A stretch of DNA of 64,000 nt from Halapricum desulfuricans (lineage in GTDB: Archaea > Halobacteriota > Halobacteria > Halobacteriales > Haloarculaceae). The first letter of the stretch is position 1. Each line of letters starts with the position of its first letter. The notes below the pieces were generated by a model. The model worked only from the letters and a program-made list of their open reading frames with translations, was not told where the DNA came from and did not search any database. A program made the translations under genes and the position numbers. Shown piece by piece: positions 16,443 through 25,330 of this stretch. Where the stretch lies: positions 2,465,030 to 2,529,029 of the forward strand of contig NZ_CP064788.1 in NCBI RefSeq assembly GCF_017094525.1, given 5' to 3'.

Positions 16443-17843
16443 ATGCGCATTCACTGGCATCGACGCGATCTGCGGGTGGCCGACAACCGGCCGCTGGTCG
16501 AGGCCGACGCGGACGGCCCGGTCGTCCCGGTCTTCGTCTTCGATCGGGACGTGCTCGAGCATGCCGGCCCGCCCCGCGTCGCGTTCATGCTCGACGCGCT
16601 GGAATCGCTCCGGGAGGGCTATCGGTCACGCGGGAGCGACCTGCTGATCCGCGAGGGCGACCCCCGCGAGGTGCTGCCCGAACTCGCCGAGCGCTTCGAC
16701 GCCGACGCCGTCACGTGGGGCCGGGACTACTCCGGGCTCGCCCGCGAACGGGACGCCGAGGTGCGGCGGGCGCTAGACGAGGCGGGCGTCGCCCGCGAGG
16801 CCGTCCACGACGCTGTGTGTCACGAACCCGGCGCGATCCGCACGAACGACGGCGACCCCTACTCGGTGTTCACCTACTTCGGCCGCAAGTGGCACGACCG
16901 CGAGAAACACCCGTCGGTCGATCCGCCCGACAGCGAGCAACTGGCCGAGGTCAGCGACGACGAACCGATCCCGACACTGGGTGAACTCGGCTTCGAGGAG
17001 CCGGAGGCGAAGATTCCACCGGCGAGCACCGCCGAAGCGCGCGAGCGCCTGGAGTCGTTCTGCGGGGACGATATCTATCGCTACGAGGAGCACCGGGACT
17101 ACCCCGCCGAGGCGTGTACCTCACGGCTCTCGGCACACCTGAAGTTCGGGACGATCGGGATCCGCGAGGTCTACGAGGCGACCGAGGCGGCGAAACAGGG
17201 CGTCGAGGGCGATCGCCGCGAATCGGTCGAGGAGTTCCAGGATCAGCTGGCCTGGCGGGAGTTCTACGCGCAGGTGCTGTATTTCGATCCCGAGGTCGTC
17301 ACCGAGAACTACAAAGAGTACGAGCAGGAGATCGACTGGCAGGAAGACGAGGACGCCATCCAGGCCTGGAAGGACGGCCGGACGGGCTATCCGATCGTCG
17401 ACGCGGGGATGCGCCAGTTGCGCGAGGAGGCGTACATGCACAACCGCGTGCGGATGATCGTCGCCTCGTTTCTGACCAAGGATCTGCTGGTCGACTGGCG
17501 GGTAGGCTACGAGTGGTTCCGGGAGAAACTCGTCGATCACGACACCGCGAACGACAACGGCGGCTGGCAGTGGGCGGCCTCGACGGGGACCGACGCCCAG
17601 CCGTACTTCCGGATCTTCAACCCGATGACCCAGGGCGAGCGATACGACCCCGACGCCAAGTACATCAAACGCTACGTACCAGAGTTACGCGAGGCAGACC
17701 CGGAGATCATTCATTCGTGGCACGAGGCGTCGCTCACCCAACGTCGGAGCGCGGCCCCCGAATACCCGGATCCGATCGTCGATCACAGCGAGCGCCGGGA
17801 AGCGGCGATCGAGATGTTCGAGACGGCTCGGGGTGAAAGCTAG
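16443..17843 (+). CDS. phr: Deoxyribodipyrimidine photolyase (class I, CPD type)
   Basis: Repairs UV-induced cyclobutane pyrimidine dimers using blue light and FADH-. The 466-residue protein has the N-terminal antenna domain (MRIHWHRRDLRVADNRPL) and a long alpha-helical FAD domain. That domain shows GYPIVDAGMRQLREEAYMHN, WRVGYEWFREKL, NDNGGWQWAASTGTDAQPYFRIFNP and QGERYDPDAKYIKRYVPEL. These are the flavin and DNA-lesion contact segments of class I photolyases. Haloarchaea typically carry such a phr2-type gene and rely on it in sunlit brines. A cryptochrome role cannot be excluded from sequence. Confidence 0.93.
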   Translation: MRIHWHRRDLRVADNRPLVEADADGPVVPVFVFDRDVLEHAGPPRVAFMLDALESLREGYRSRGSDLLIREGDPREVLPELAERFDADAVTWGRDYSGLARERDAEVRRALDEAGVAREAVHDAVCHEPGAIRTNDGDPYSVFTYFGRKWHDREKHPSVDPPDSEQLAEVSDDEPIPTLGELGFEEPEAKIPPASTAEARERLESFCGDDIYRYEEHRDYPAEACTSRLSAHLKFGTIGIREVYEATEAAKQGVEGDRRESVEEFQDQLAWREFYAQVLYFDPEVVTENYKEYEQEIDWQEDEDAIQAWKDGRTGYPIVDAGMRQLREEAYMHNRVRMIVASFLTKDLLVDWRVGYEWFREKLVDHDTANDNGGWQWAASTGTDAQPYFRIFNPMTQGERYDPDAKYIKRYVPELREADPEIIHSWHEASLTQRRSAAPEYPDPIVDHSERREAAIEMFETARGES

Positions 17844-18295
17844 ACGATCGCCGACCAGAACGGCGCGACGAACTGGAAGAGACTGAGATAGCCGACATAC
17901 AGCAGCGCGAGCACGGAGGCCCCGATCGCGCCCTTCGGGGCGTCAAGATCGACGCCGCGGCGGAGTTCGGCGTTGCGGGCCTCGAACTCGAAGAGGTCGG
18001 TGACGAACAGCCCGAGGATCAGCGTCGAGGCGACGATGCCGGCGTGCTGGTCGAGCGTCGTGTAGTAAAAGGCAGTGAGTATCATTGCGACGTTCGAGGC
18101 GACGTGCAGGGGATGACGGGAGAGGCGCTCGGCGTCGTCACCGGCCTCGCTGACGTGGCTGCGGTGTGCGAGCAGCCGTGTGACGACGTTGACGAGCAGC
18201 AGGCCGAGCAGGAGGTACTCGACGGTCCCCGCTCCGCCGAGAACGGAGTCGACAGCCCCGAGTGGGCCGGGGAGTTGGTAGGCTGGCGCTGACAT
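17840..18295 (-). CDS. Small polytopic membrane protein (haloarchaeal DUF7313-like)
   Basis: The 151-residue protein has four likely membrane helices: TVEYLLLGLLLVNVVTRLL, VASNVAMILTAFYYTTL, GIVASTLILGLFVTDLFEF and ASVLALLYVGYLSLF. A conserved-looking LAHRSHVSEAGDDAERLSRHPLH loop lies between helices one and two. I connect it with a haloarchaeal family of unknown function from memory only. The ATG at 18295 opens MSAPAYQLPGPLG; an upstream ATG ten codons earlier is less attractive. Its stop overlaps the photolyase stop by 4 bases. Confidence 0.7.
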   Translation of the reverse strand: MSAPAYQLPGPLGAVDSVLGGAGTVEYLLLGLLLVNVVTRLLAHRSHVSEAGDDAERLSRHPLHVASNVAMILTAFYYTTLDQHAGIVASTLILGLFVTDLFEFEARNAELRRGVDLDAPKGAIGASVLALLYVGYLSLFQFVAPFWSAIV

Positions 18296-18321
18296 ACCCG
18301 GACGTGCGAGCCAGAGGCATA

Positions 18322-19095
18322 TCAAGATGATTTTCCCGGCGAACCTTCCCGGGGAGAGCCCTCGACTCCGCCGAAACAGGACTGACTCTCCGGAACACGG
18401 TAGAGCCGGAGCGCATCGACGACGTCGATCGAAACCGACGTCAGCGGCGGGACCCGCCCCGCGTCACGGTCGTCGAGAAGCAGGGTGACGCCGGCCTCTT
18501 CGCGGGCGACCCGCCCCTGAAGTACCGGACCGCGATCAGGGACCGGCACGATCCACTGATCAAGCGAGGTCGCGAACGCGGCGACCGGGACGACCGCGGC
18601 GGCTCGCGTCTCCGGCCCGAACACAGGGGCATCGAGCCGCCGGGCGTAGCCGCTGGTCCCCGCGGCAGTGGCGAGTACGAACCCGTCGGCGCGGAACTGT
18701 GCGATCCGGTCGGTAGGGGTTTCGAGTTCGAACTCCGAGATGTGGGCCGCCTCCTCGGTGACGAGCATCACGTCCAGCAGCGCTCGACCACGTGACTGGC
18801 CGTCGATAGTGACGCCGAGGACGGGGAGCTCGAGTTCGGTTGCGCGGCCCTCCCGGACGCTTTCGAGTGCGGCCTCGACTCGTTCGCGCGGCACCGACCG
18901 GACGCCGGTGCCCGCATCGACCGGCAGGATCGGCGTCGAACACCCCGTACGGGCGAGTTCCAGCAGTGCGGATTCGCCGACCGCCACGACGACGTCCGCG
19001 CTCTCGCTGTCGGAGACCGTCGCCGCGTCCGCGAGCGTCTCGAGGGACTCGCCGGTCACGTGGACGCGGGCCGCGCCTGCCAGGTCGTCGCTCAT
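18322..19095 (-). CDS. NAD kinase-like protein with degenerate GGDG motif
   Basis: The 257-residue protein keeps the C-terminal half of the NAD kinase fold. Features are DVMLVTEEAAHISEFELETP in the position of the substrate-recognition loop, GFVLATAAGTSGYARRLDAPVFGP in place of the LSTPTGSTAY segment, and VVPVAAF. In the N-terminal half the catalytic GGDGT motif appears as VVAVGESALLEL, without the aspartate. NAD kinases phosphorylate NAD(H) to NADP(H); this protein probably cannot, and may have a regulatory or different kinase role. It is followed by the membrane gene 26 bases downstream. Confidence 0.7.
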   Translation of the reverse strand: MSDDLAGAARVHVTGESLETLADAATVSDSESADVVVAVGESALLELARTGCSTPILPVDAGTGVRSVPRERVEAALESVREGRATELELPVLGVTIDGQSRGRALLDVMLVTEEAAHISEFELETPTDRIAQFRADGFVLATAAGTSGYARRLDAPVFGPETRAAAVVPVAAFATSLDQWIVPVPDRGPVLQGRVAREEAGVTLLLDDRDAGRVPPLTSVSIDVVDALRLYRVPESQSCFGGVEGSPREGSPGKSS

Positions 19096-19278
19096 GTCTC
19101 GGGGGTAGGTGAGGGTGGCAAAAAAGCCACCGCACCGCGACAGGATGAGACGGTATCAGGACTGTCCAGTCACCGGCCGTCAATACATTTTCGTGGGAGT
19201 TTCGCCACCGGAGGTGCCGGAATTCTCCACGAACGTATAGCCGGCAGAATTACGTCGTTTGAGACACGGGTATGAGAT

Positions 19279-19608
19279 ATGGTCCTTGGCTCAGGGGTCA
19301 AGACCCGCGATTCGCTGCATACCGATCTCATAACAGCAATCGAACGGGCACTCTCACTGGAGGCGTGGGTTTCCAGTGCTCACGAACGGATCCTTTCACC
19401 GGCGTTCGTGCGTCGCCATACTCAGTTCGACTCGGTGGACAGATTCTGTGAAGCCAGCCCGAGTGGCGATGCGACGATCGGGAGCGTCCAGCAGCTCTCG
19501 GCCGACGAACGTGACGCGTTCGTGGCTCGGACGACCGACTTCGAGACGTGGGGAGAGATGAAGGAACGAGCGGCAGTCGAGAACCTCATGACGCTCCAGA
19601 ACGTCTGA
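19279..19608 (+). CDS. Hypothetical protein
   Basis: This 109-residue protein is predominantly helical, with no cysteines beyond one and no membrane segment. The central stretch (SPAFVRRHTQFDSVDRFCEASP) and the GEMKERAAVENLMTLQNV end look like a small globular helical fold. No family is recognised. Support is the open frame with acidic haloarchaeal composition and the clear intergenic space on both sides. It is convergent with the phosphate permease. Confidence 0.55.
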   Translation: MVLGSGVKTRDSLHTDLITAIERALSLEAWVSSAHERILSPAFVRRHTQFDSVDRFCEASPSGDATIGSVQQLSADERDAFVARTTDFETWGEMKERAAVENLMTLQNV

Positions 19609-19676
19609 TACCGGGGACGATGCCGTTCTGCACGGCAGTCCGGCGAATGTCTGTACGGACGTGTGGCCACCGGATA

Positions 19677-20885
19677 CTACCCCAGCCCGGGGAGTGCAGC
19701 CAGCGCGTGGTAGAGCGCGAAGCTGATCGCGCCGCCGCCGACCATCGAGGCGATCCACGCCCCGACCGTGTATCCCGTCTTCGCGGCGGACACCCCGTCT
19801 GAACTCGACGAGCCGCCGACGAGCCCGGCCCCGACGATGCTGGATATCATCACCTTGTTGAACGAGATGGGATAGCCGAGGGCGATCGCGGCCTGGGCGA
19901 TGAGAAACGCGGGAATGAACGCGGCGATCGATCGCTTCGGCCCGAGCGACGCGTACTCGCGGGCCACGGCCTGAATGAGGCGCGGCGACCGGAACCAGCC
20001 ACCGAGGAGAATGCCGAGTCCCCCGAGTGCGAGCAGATACAGTGACGGGAGACCGAGCGACGATTCGAAGACGGACTCCAGCGGTCCGGTGGCGAGTCCG
20101 ACCTGTGACCCGCCGCTGGTGAACACGACGACGAGAGCGAGCGCCACCAGCATCCGGTTGATCCCGGTCGTCACGTCACGCCGAAGCTGCCAGTAGACCG
20201 CGACAATCGTGAGCAGGCCGATCACGCCCCCGACGAGTGCAGTGCTGGCCTCGCCGATCCCTGTCGCCGCGAGGTCGAGTTGACGGGTGAGGACGCCCGC
20301 GATCGAGCCCTGTTCGCTGTGTGGGGCCGGGAGGAACGATAGCTGGACGTTGGCAAGTGCGTAACCGACGCCGCCGGCGAGCAGCGGGATACTCAGCGTG
20401 TCCGGGACCGTCTCGTCCAGCAACAGCCACGCGAGACCGTACGCGAGGACGCCCTCGACGACCGGAATCGCGAACCAGAACCCCAGAATCTCGGCGTACG
20501 TCCCGACCGCAAAGCCGCCGCCGAGCGCGACGCCCGCCCCGATCGCCGCACCGGTCACCGTGAACGCGGAGGGGATCGGGTACCCGCGGGAGTTTCCGAT
20601 CGTGATGAGCGTCGCCGCCGTGAGAAGCGTCGCAGTAGCGGCCAGCGGGGTGATCGTCACGCCAGTCACCAACCCGTGGCCGATGGTTTCCGAGATGCTG
20701 CCACCCTGTGCGACGGCCCCGAGGGCGGCGACGAGCCCGACCAGCAGCGCCCCTCGCAAGGTGGACAGCGCGTTCGCCCCGACTGCCGGCGCGATCGGAG
20801 CGGAGTTGCTGTTCGCCCCGACGGTGAATGACATGAAGAGCGATGCAACGAGCGCGACAGTGACGATCCCGACGAGTGAAGACAT
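19677..20885 (-). CDS. pitA: Inorganic phosphate transporter, Pit family
   Basis: The 402-residue polytopic permease shows the duplicated PHO4 signature. SFTVGANSNSAPIAPAVGANALSTLRGALL lies near the N-terminus, and the second half has KVMISSIVGAGLVGG with SAAKTGYTVGAWIASMVGGG. Pit proteins import metal-phosphate complexes using the proton or sodium gradient, at the cytoplasmic membrane. The canonical second GANDVAN motif is altered, as in many archaeal members. ATG at 20885 gives MSSLVGIVTVALV directly into the first helix; the 46-codon upstream extension is Arg-rich and rejected. Confidence 0.88.
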   Translation of the reverse strand: MSSLVGIVTVALVASLFMSFTVGANSNSAPIAPAVGANALSTLRGALLVGLVAALGAVAQGGSISETIGHGLVTGVTITPLAATATLLTAATLITIGNSRGYPIPSAFTVTGAAIGAGVALGGGFAVGTYAEILGFWFAIPVVEGVLAYGLAWLLLDETVPDTLSIPLLAGGVGYALANVQLSFLPAPHSEQGSIAGVLTRQLDLAATGIGEASTALVGGVIGLLTIVAVYWQLRRDVTTGINRMLVALALVVVFTSGGSQVGLATGPLESVFESSLGLPSLYLLALGGLGILLGGWFRSPRLIQAVAREYASLGPKRSIAAFIPAFLIAQAAIALGYPISFNKVMISSIVGAGLVGGSSSSDGVSAAKTGYTVGAWIASMVGGGAISFALYHALAALPGLG

Positions 20886-21107
20886 GATTGTACGTATTCC
20901 GTATCGACTGCGCCCGGTCGGTACGATACTCCGTCGAAGTACTCGGAGTCGACCTCGATACGCCACACTCCCGAACAGGCATAGTTGATTCTGTCGATAG
21001 CGCTCGTTTGCCTCGGCGGCCACACCTGCCGTGCCCGCCGGTCACGGCAGAACGAACACCGTCCGCCGGAAACCGAACTCGCGTGGGCTGTTGTAGGCCC
21101 CCTCGAA

Positions 21108-22604
21108 TCACTGTTCGTCGGAGAGAAGCGCTTCGACCGCCTCGCGGTCGACCGTCCCGGAGGCGGTCCGGGGCAGTTCGTCGGCGACGGCGATCGTCTT
21201 CGGCACCTCGAAGGCGGCCAGTCGGTCCCGGCAGTGGGTCTCGACCGCCCCGGGATCAATGCCACCGACGACCAGCGCGGCGACGCGCTGGCCCCACTCC
21301 GGATCGTCGAGCCCGACGACCGCGGCGTCCTCAACGGCCGGGTGTTCGCGGATTGCCGCCGCCACCCTCTCGGGATCGACGTTCTCGCCGCCGGAGACGA
21401 TCCGGTCGTCGCGTCGACCCGCGATCCAGAGTCGTCCGTCGACGTCTCTGTATCCGAGATCGCCGGTGTGCAGACCGGCCTCGTCGAACGCCTCGGCGGT
21501 CCGCTCCTCCGCAAGGTAGCCCGGCGTCACCGTCGGCCCCGAGACGACGAGTTCGCCGGTCTCGCCCGGATCGGCCGGTTCGCCGTCCGAGTGGATCCGG
21601 ACGGTCGTGTTGACCAGCGGCTGGCCGACCGACCCCGGGTTCTCGGCCGCCTGCTCGGGGCGCGCGGTGGCGATCTGAGAGGCCGTCTCGGTGGTCCCGT
21701 AGGTCGGGGAGACGGGAACGTCTCGGCCGATGGCGCGCTCGATCAGCGATTCGTCGGCCGGTGCGCCCCCGAGCAGTACCGCATTGAGGGCGGCCGGCGG
21801 CTCCCACCCCGAATCGAGCAACCGCTGGAGCATCGTCGGCACGAGCGAGACGCCCGAGACGTCGAACCGTTCGAGGACGGCGGCCGTCTCGGTCGCGTCG
21901 AACGCCCGCTGGACGACCAGCGTCGTCCCGTACAGCGCGGTCCGGACGATCGGCGCGAGCCCGCCCATGTGGTACATCGGGAGACAGCACAGCCACCGGT
22001 CTCCGGGCGCGACGCCGAGTCGGTAGGCCGAGGCCTCGGCGCTGGCCAGCAGGTTCCGGCGGGTCAGCCTGACGCCTTTCGGCTCGCCCGTCGTCCCCGA
22101 CGTGAACATAATCACCGCGAGGGAGTCGGGATCGCGGCCGATGGGGACGAATCCCTCGGGATCGGCGTCGGGAAGTTCTCGGACCTCGCCGGTCCCGGCT
22201 GTGTCGTCAGGTCGGTCGACCGAGACCGGCGTCCCAACGTCGAGTTCGCGGGCTGTTCCGGCGGTTTCGGTCCCGCAGATAAGTACGTCCAGATCGGCTC
22301 GTTCGGCCTGGGCGGCCAGCGCGTCGGTCGGTTTCTCGACGTTCAGCGGGACGAGCACGCCGCCGAGCCGGGAGACGGCGTGGGCGACCCGGACGAACGC
22401 GGGACGGGTCGAGAGCAACAGTCCGACGCGCGTCCCCAGCGAGACGCCGACCGACTCGAGCGCGGCCGCGAGTTCGTCGACCGCGTCGTCGAGTTCGCGA
22501 GCGGTCCACTCTCGGCCGGTGTCGGCGTCGATCAGCGCGGTCCGGTCGGGCGTCGTCTTCACCCGGTGGGTTAGCAGATCGTAGCGGGGCCAGCGGTCGG
22601 TCAT
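21108..22604 (-). CDS. menE: o-Succinylbenzoate-CoA ligase
   Basis: This 498-residue adenylate-forming enzyme activates o-succinylbenzoate to its CoA thioester in menaquinone synthesis. The AMP-binding signature is IMFTSGTTGEPKGVRLTRRN, followed by PTYGTTETAS, HTGDLGYRDVDGRLWI and SGGENVDPERV. The C-terminal lysine lies in ELPRTASGTVDRE, where the usual GK is GT. The Shine-Dalgarno-like ggaggtgacgct precedes the ATG at 22604. That start overlaps the menC stop by 4 bases, indicating translational coupling. The frame is open far upstream over menC, but that part is a shadow. Confidence 0.9.
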   Translation of the reverse strand: MTDRWPRYDLLTHRVKTTPDRTALIDADTGREWTARELDDAVDELAAALESVGVSLGTRVGLLLSTRPAFVRVAHAVSRLGGVLVPLNVEKPTDALAAQAERADLDVLICGTETAGTARELDVGTPVSVDRPDDTAGTGEVRELPDADPEGFVPIGRDPDSLAVIMFTSGTTGEPKGVRLTRRNLLASAEASAYRLGVAPGDRWLCCLPMYHMGGLAPIVRTALYGTTLVVQRAFDATETAAVLERFDVSGVSLVPTMLQRLLDSGWEPPAALNAVLLGGAPADESLIERAIGRDVPVSPTYGTTETASQIATARPEQAAENPGSVGQPLVNTTVRIHSDGEPADPGETGELVVSGPTVTPGYLAEERTAEAFDEAGLHTGDLGYRDVDGRLWIAGRRDDRIVSGGENVDPERVAAAIREHPAVEDAAVVGLDDPEWGQRVAALVVGGIDPGAVETHCRDRLAAFEVPKTIAVADELPRTASGTVDREAVEALLSDEQ

Positions 22605-23656
22605 AGCGTCACCTCCCTGCCGAGACCCGGCGATTGCGGGACAGCGATCGTCCCGTCTGCGACCGGACACGGGTCGGGAGCGAGATCCTCGGCCAGCCGG
22701 TCGGCCGTCGCCAGCCCGCAGGCCCGCACGTCGGGGATCGCGGCGGCGACGTGGACGGCGGCGGTCCGGGCGATGAGGCCGTCGATAGTGGTGGTCACGA
22801 CCGGTTCGATCCCGCGCTCGCGGGCGCGAGTCGCCAGCGCGTGGGCGCTGTCCGGCCCGCCGAGGACCATCGGCTTGAGGATCAGCACGTCTGCGGCGTC
22901 TGCGTCCAGAATCGCCTGCGGATCGTGCTCGACGAGGCTCTCGTCCAGCGCGATATCGACGCCCATCTCTCGCAACTCGCGGTGACCTGCGAGGTCGTCG
23001 GCGGCCAGCGGCTGTTCGACGTAGGAGACGCCCGCGCTCGCGAACGCTTCGAGGGCCTCGCGGGCCGTCTCGCGGTCGTAGGCGGCGTTGGCATCCGCCC
23101 GCAGTTCGACGCCCTCGCCGACGGCCTCGCGGACGGCCCGGAGTCGCCGAGCGTCCTCGGCGACCGATCGCGCGCCGACCTTGCATTTCAGTGCCTCGAA
23201 ACCGTCCGCGACCGCCGCCTCGGCGGCTTCGACGGTCTTTTCGACCGGCGCGTCGCCGATCGTGGCGTTGACCGGCACCGACGAGACCGTCCCCACGTCG
23301 GCGTCGAACCACCGATAGAGGGGGACGCCGTCGGCGCGGGCGTCGGCGTCGAGCAGTGCCGTCGCGAAGCCGTGGCGCGCGGCGGGCGTCTCGGCGGCGT
23401 CCAGTTCGAGGAGTGCTGGCCCGTGGCCCGAACCGTCGCTGTCACTGGCGTTCTCGTCGGCGGCCGCGGCCGCGCGGTGGAGTGCCTCGCGACACGCCTC
23501 GAGCGACTCTGTCCAGCCGGGTAACGGCGTCGCCTCGCCGACGCCCCGCTGACCGCGGTGGCGGTAAGCGACGGTGAATCCCTCGCGGGCGTCGATCGTC
23601 CCTGCGGCCGTCACGAGCGGGTCGGCCAGCTCGAGCGTGAACGGGTCGATCCTCAT
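22601..23656 (-). CDS. menC: o-Succinylbenzoate synthase
   Basis: The 351-residue enolase-superfamily enzyme dehydrates SHCHC to o-succinylbenzoate. The catalytic acid/base segment is ALKCKVGARS (KxK), and the metal ligands are in ELRADANAAY, YVEQPLAADD and IALDESL. The second lysine lies in VLILKPMVLGG. Length and motif order are typical. It overlaps menA by 4 bases upstream and menE by 4 bases downstream, so menA-menC-menE form one coupled operon on the minus strand. Confidence 0.92.
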   Translation of the reverse strand: MRIDPFTLELADPLVTAAGTIDAREGFTVAYRHRGQRGVGEATPLPGWTESLEACREALHRAAAAADENASDSDGSGHGPALLELDAAETPAARHGFATALLDADARADGVPLYRWFDADVGTVSSVPVNATIGDAPVEKTVEAAEAAVADGFEALKCKVGARSVAEDARRLRAVREAVGEGVELRADANAAYDRETAREALEAFASAGVSYVEQPLAADDLAGHRELREMGVDIALDESLVEHDPQAILDADAADVLILKPMVLGGPDSAHALATRARERGIEPVVTTTIDGLIARTAAVHVAAAIPDVRACGLATADRLAEDLAPDPCPVADGTIAVPQSPGLGREVTL

Positions 23657-24594
23657 ACTGCCAGCCCCACGGCGAACAGCAGTGCGTGTGCGATCATCGT
23701 CTGGCCGGTGCGTTCAAGCGCCGGATTGAGCGCCTCGCCGCTCGTCTCTGTCAGGACCGTCCTCGTCACGCGGGCCGCGAGCGGCAGCGACAGCAACGGT
23801 GCCAGCGCGGGCAGACCGTATTCGGGCTCGAGTGCGAAGATCACCGGGACGGTGTAGGCCATCCCCATCAGCAGGACGTACTCGGCGCGCGCGCCGCGAT
23901 AGCCCAGGATGACCGCCAGCGTCCGCTTGCCGGTCTCGCGGTCGGTCTCGATGTCGCGGATGTTGTTGACGACGAGCACGCACGTCGAGAGTGCGGCCGC
24001 CGCGAGGCTCGCGACGACGGCGTCGACGGGGACGCTCCCGGCGGGCAGCCCCAGCGGGAACAGCCCCACACCGGCCATGTTCGCGACAGCCTGGACGTAG
24101 TAGGTACCCGTGACGGCGATGACGCCGAAGTAGACGAACACGAACAGATCGCCCAGCCCGCGGTAGCCGTAGGGGTAGGGGCCGCCGGTGTACAGCACTC
24201 CGGCGACGATCGAAGAAAGGCCGACGACGAGGATCGGCACGCCGCCGATCGCGACCAGGTAGACGCCGACGAGGACGGCCAACCCGTAGGTGGCGATCAT
24301 CGCCTGCTTGACGCGCTCGGGTTCGATCAGCCCGCCGGCGGTGACGCGGGTGAACCCCTCGCGGTCCTCGGTGTCTGCCCCTTTGACGGCGTCGTAGTAG
24401 TCGTTGGCGAAGTTGGTCCCGATCTGGATCAGTAGCGCGCCGACAAGCGCAGCCAGCGCGGGCAGAAGTGCGAGGACGCCGGCGTGGACCGCCAGCCCGA
24501 CGCCCACGACGATCGGCGCGGTGCCGGCGGGCAGCGTCTGTGGCCGGGCGGCCATCAGCCAAGCCTTCCGCCGGGAGACGTCTGCGGTACTCAT
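23653..24594 (-). CDS. menA: 1,4-Dihydroxy-2-naphthoate polyprenyltransferase
   Basis: This 313-residue UbiA-superfamily membrane enzyme attaches the polyprenyl tail to dihydroxynaphthoate, giving demethylmenaquinone. Motifs are GTNFANDYYDAVKGADTED, the first Asp-rich site with the MenA-type spacing, and NNIRDIETDRETGKRTLAV, the second. About eight to nine membrane helices are visible. It is the first gene of the menA-menC-menE operon. The start MSTADVSRRKAWLMAARPQTLPA is typical of the family. Confidence 0.93.
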   Translation of the reverse strand: MSTADVSRRKAWLMAARPQTLPAGTAPIVVGVGLAVHAGVLALLPALAALVGALLIQIGTNFANDYYDAVKGADTEDREGFTRVTAGGLIEPERVKQAMIATYGLAVLVGVYLVAIGGVPILVVGLSSIVAGVLYTGGPYPYGYRGLGDLFVFVYFGVIAVTGTYYVQAVANMAGVGLFPLGLPAGSVPVDAVVASLAAAALSTCVLVVNNIRDIETDRETGKRTLAVILGYRGARAEYVLLMGMAYTVPVIFALEPEYGLPALAPLLSLPLAARVTRTVLTETSGEALNPALERTGQTMIAHALLFAVGLAV

Positions 24595-24665
24595 TGGCGG
24601 CGTGTTAGGGCGGTGCCGTCAAAGCCGCTGTGGATCGGTGGGCCAAACCTTGATACTATTCCGAT

Positions 24666-25199
24666 ATGAAATATCGTCACATGATCGGCGGTGGACTCGG
24701 AAACGAAGTCTTGCAGTACGTCGAAGAGTGGATTCCGGATCGGAGTTACAGATCCGAAACCAAGTTTCAGAACGACCTGCAGGAGTACTTGGACCAGAGA
24801 CTGAACGAATCTGGAGGAATGGGGCTTGACATCGGCCTAGGTGGGGGATCAGGGGATCAGATTCCAGTAAAACGTGAGCACGGGAGCGTCAACGCAGATG
24901 TCGCTGTCGGGGACGATATTGGGATCGAAATGAAACGGGACTTCACGAACAGCAAAAAGCACCGTTTGAGCGGGCAAATTACGGATTATCAGAAGGAATT
25001 CCCGTATGTGATCGTCGTTGCCTGTGGGATTTCCGACATGGACGGATGGAGGGAACTCCAGAACGAGTACGGTGGCCCGGGGGGTATCGGTATGAACCAA
25101 GGCGAAGTCCACTTCGTCCACAAGAAGAAGGAGAATTTCGGAAAAGATCCGTCCGAAGTGAATCGAGATGGAGATGGGCCTCTAGGAGGGGTACTCTGA
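24666..25199 (+). CDS. Putative PD-(D/E)XK nuclease-like protein
   Basis: The 177-residue protein has a compact core fitting the PD-(D/E)XK fold. An aspartate in NADVAVGDDIG is followed by the E-x-K triad in GIEMKRD, then GQITDYQKEFPYVIVVACG, a helix-strand unit with Q and Y as in many such nucleases. The N-terminal half holds a helical region (ETKFQNDLQEYLDQRL) and a glycine-rich turn. It is unrelated to its menaquinone neighbours and visibly less GC-rich, suggesting acquisition. Its stop overlaps the start of a 31-residue membrane peptide. Nuclease activity is an inference from the triad alone. Confidence 0.6.
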   Translation: MKYRHMIGGGLGNEVLQYVEEWIPDRSYRSETKFQNDLQEYLDQRLNESGGMGLDIGLGGGSGDQIPVKREHGSVNADVAVGDDIGIEMKRDFTNSKKHRLSGQITDYQKEFPYVIVVACGISDMDGWRELQNEYGGPGGIGMNQGEVHFVHKKKENFGKDPSEVNRDGDGPLGGVL

Positions 25200-25294
25200 T
25201 GTCCAACTCCGGACAAGGGGGCCTTCCGGATTGGATTGTCTTTCTGTTGATTCTCGTCTTTCTCGTCGGGGCTGCGATCGTCCTGTTCCTGTAA
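25199..25294 (+). CDS. 31-residue single-pass membrane peptide
   Basis: The ATG at 25199 shares bases with the TGA of the nuclease-like gene (tgATG), so the two are translationally coupled. The peptide has a short polar N-terminus (MSNSGQGGLPD) and one hydrophobic helix to the C-terminus (WIVFLLILVFLVGAAIVLFL). There is no other domain. Toxin-like, anchoring or accessory roles are all possible; none can be asserted. The coupled start and exact membrane-length helix argue that the small ORF is real. Confidence 0.55.
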   Translation: MSNSGQGGLPDWIVFLLILVFLVGAAIVLFL

Positions 25295-25330
25295 CTCGTC
25301 GTGGGAGATGTCGTTTCAGAAGCGCCAGAA

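Noticed and set aside
20985-22574. 529-codon open frame on the plus strand opposite menE
   Set aside because: It is the antisense shadow of a well-supported gene; such long frames arise from GC-biased third positions, and its translation is Arg/Gly/Asp-rich with no domain.
22605-23312. N-terminal extension of the menE frame across menC
   Set aside because: The frame is open, but the extension is Arg-rich shadow sequence; the enolase-family menC lies here and menE has a Shine-Dalgarno sequence and ATG at 22604.
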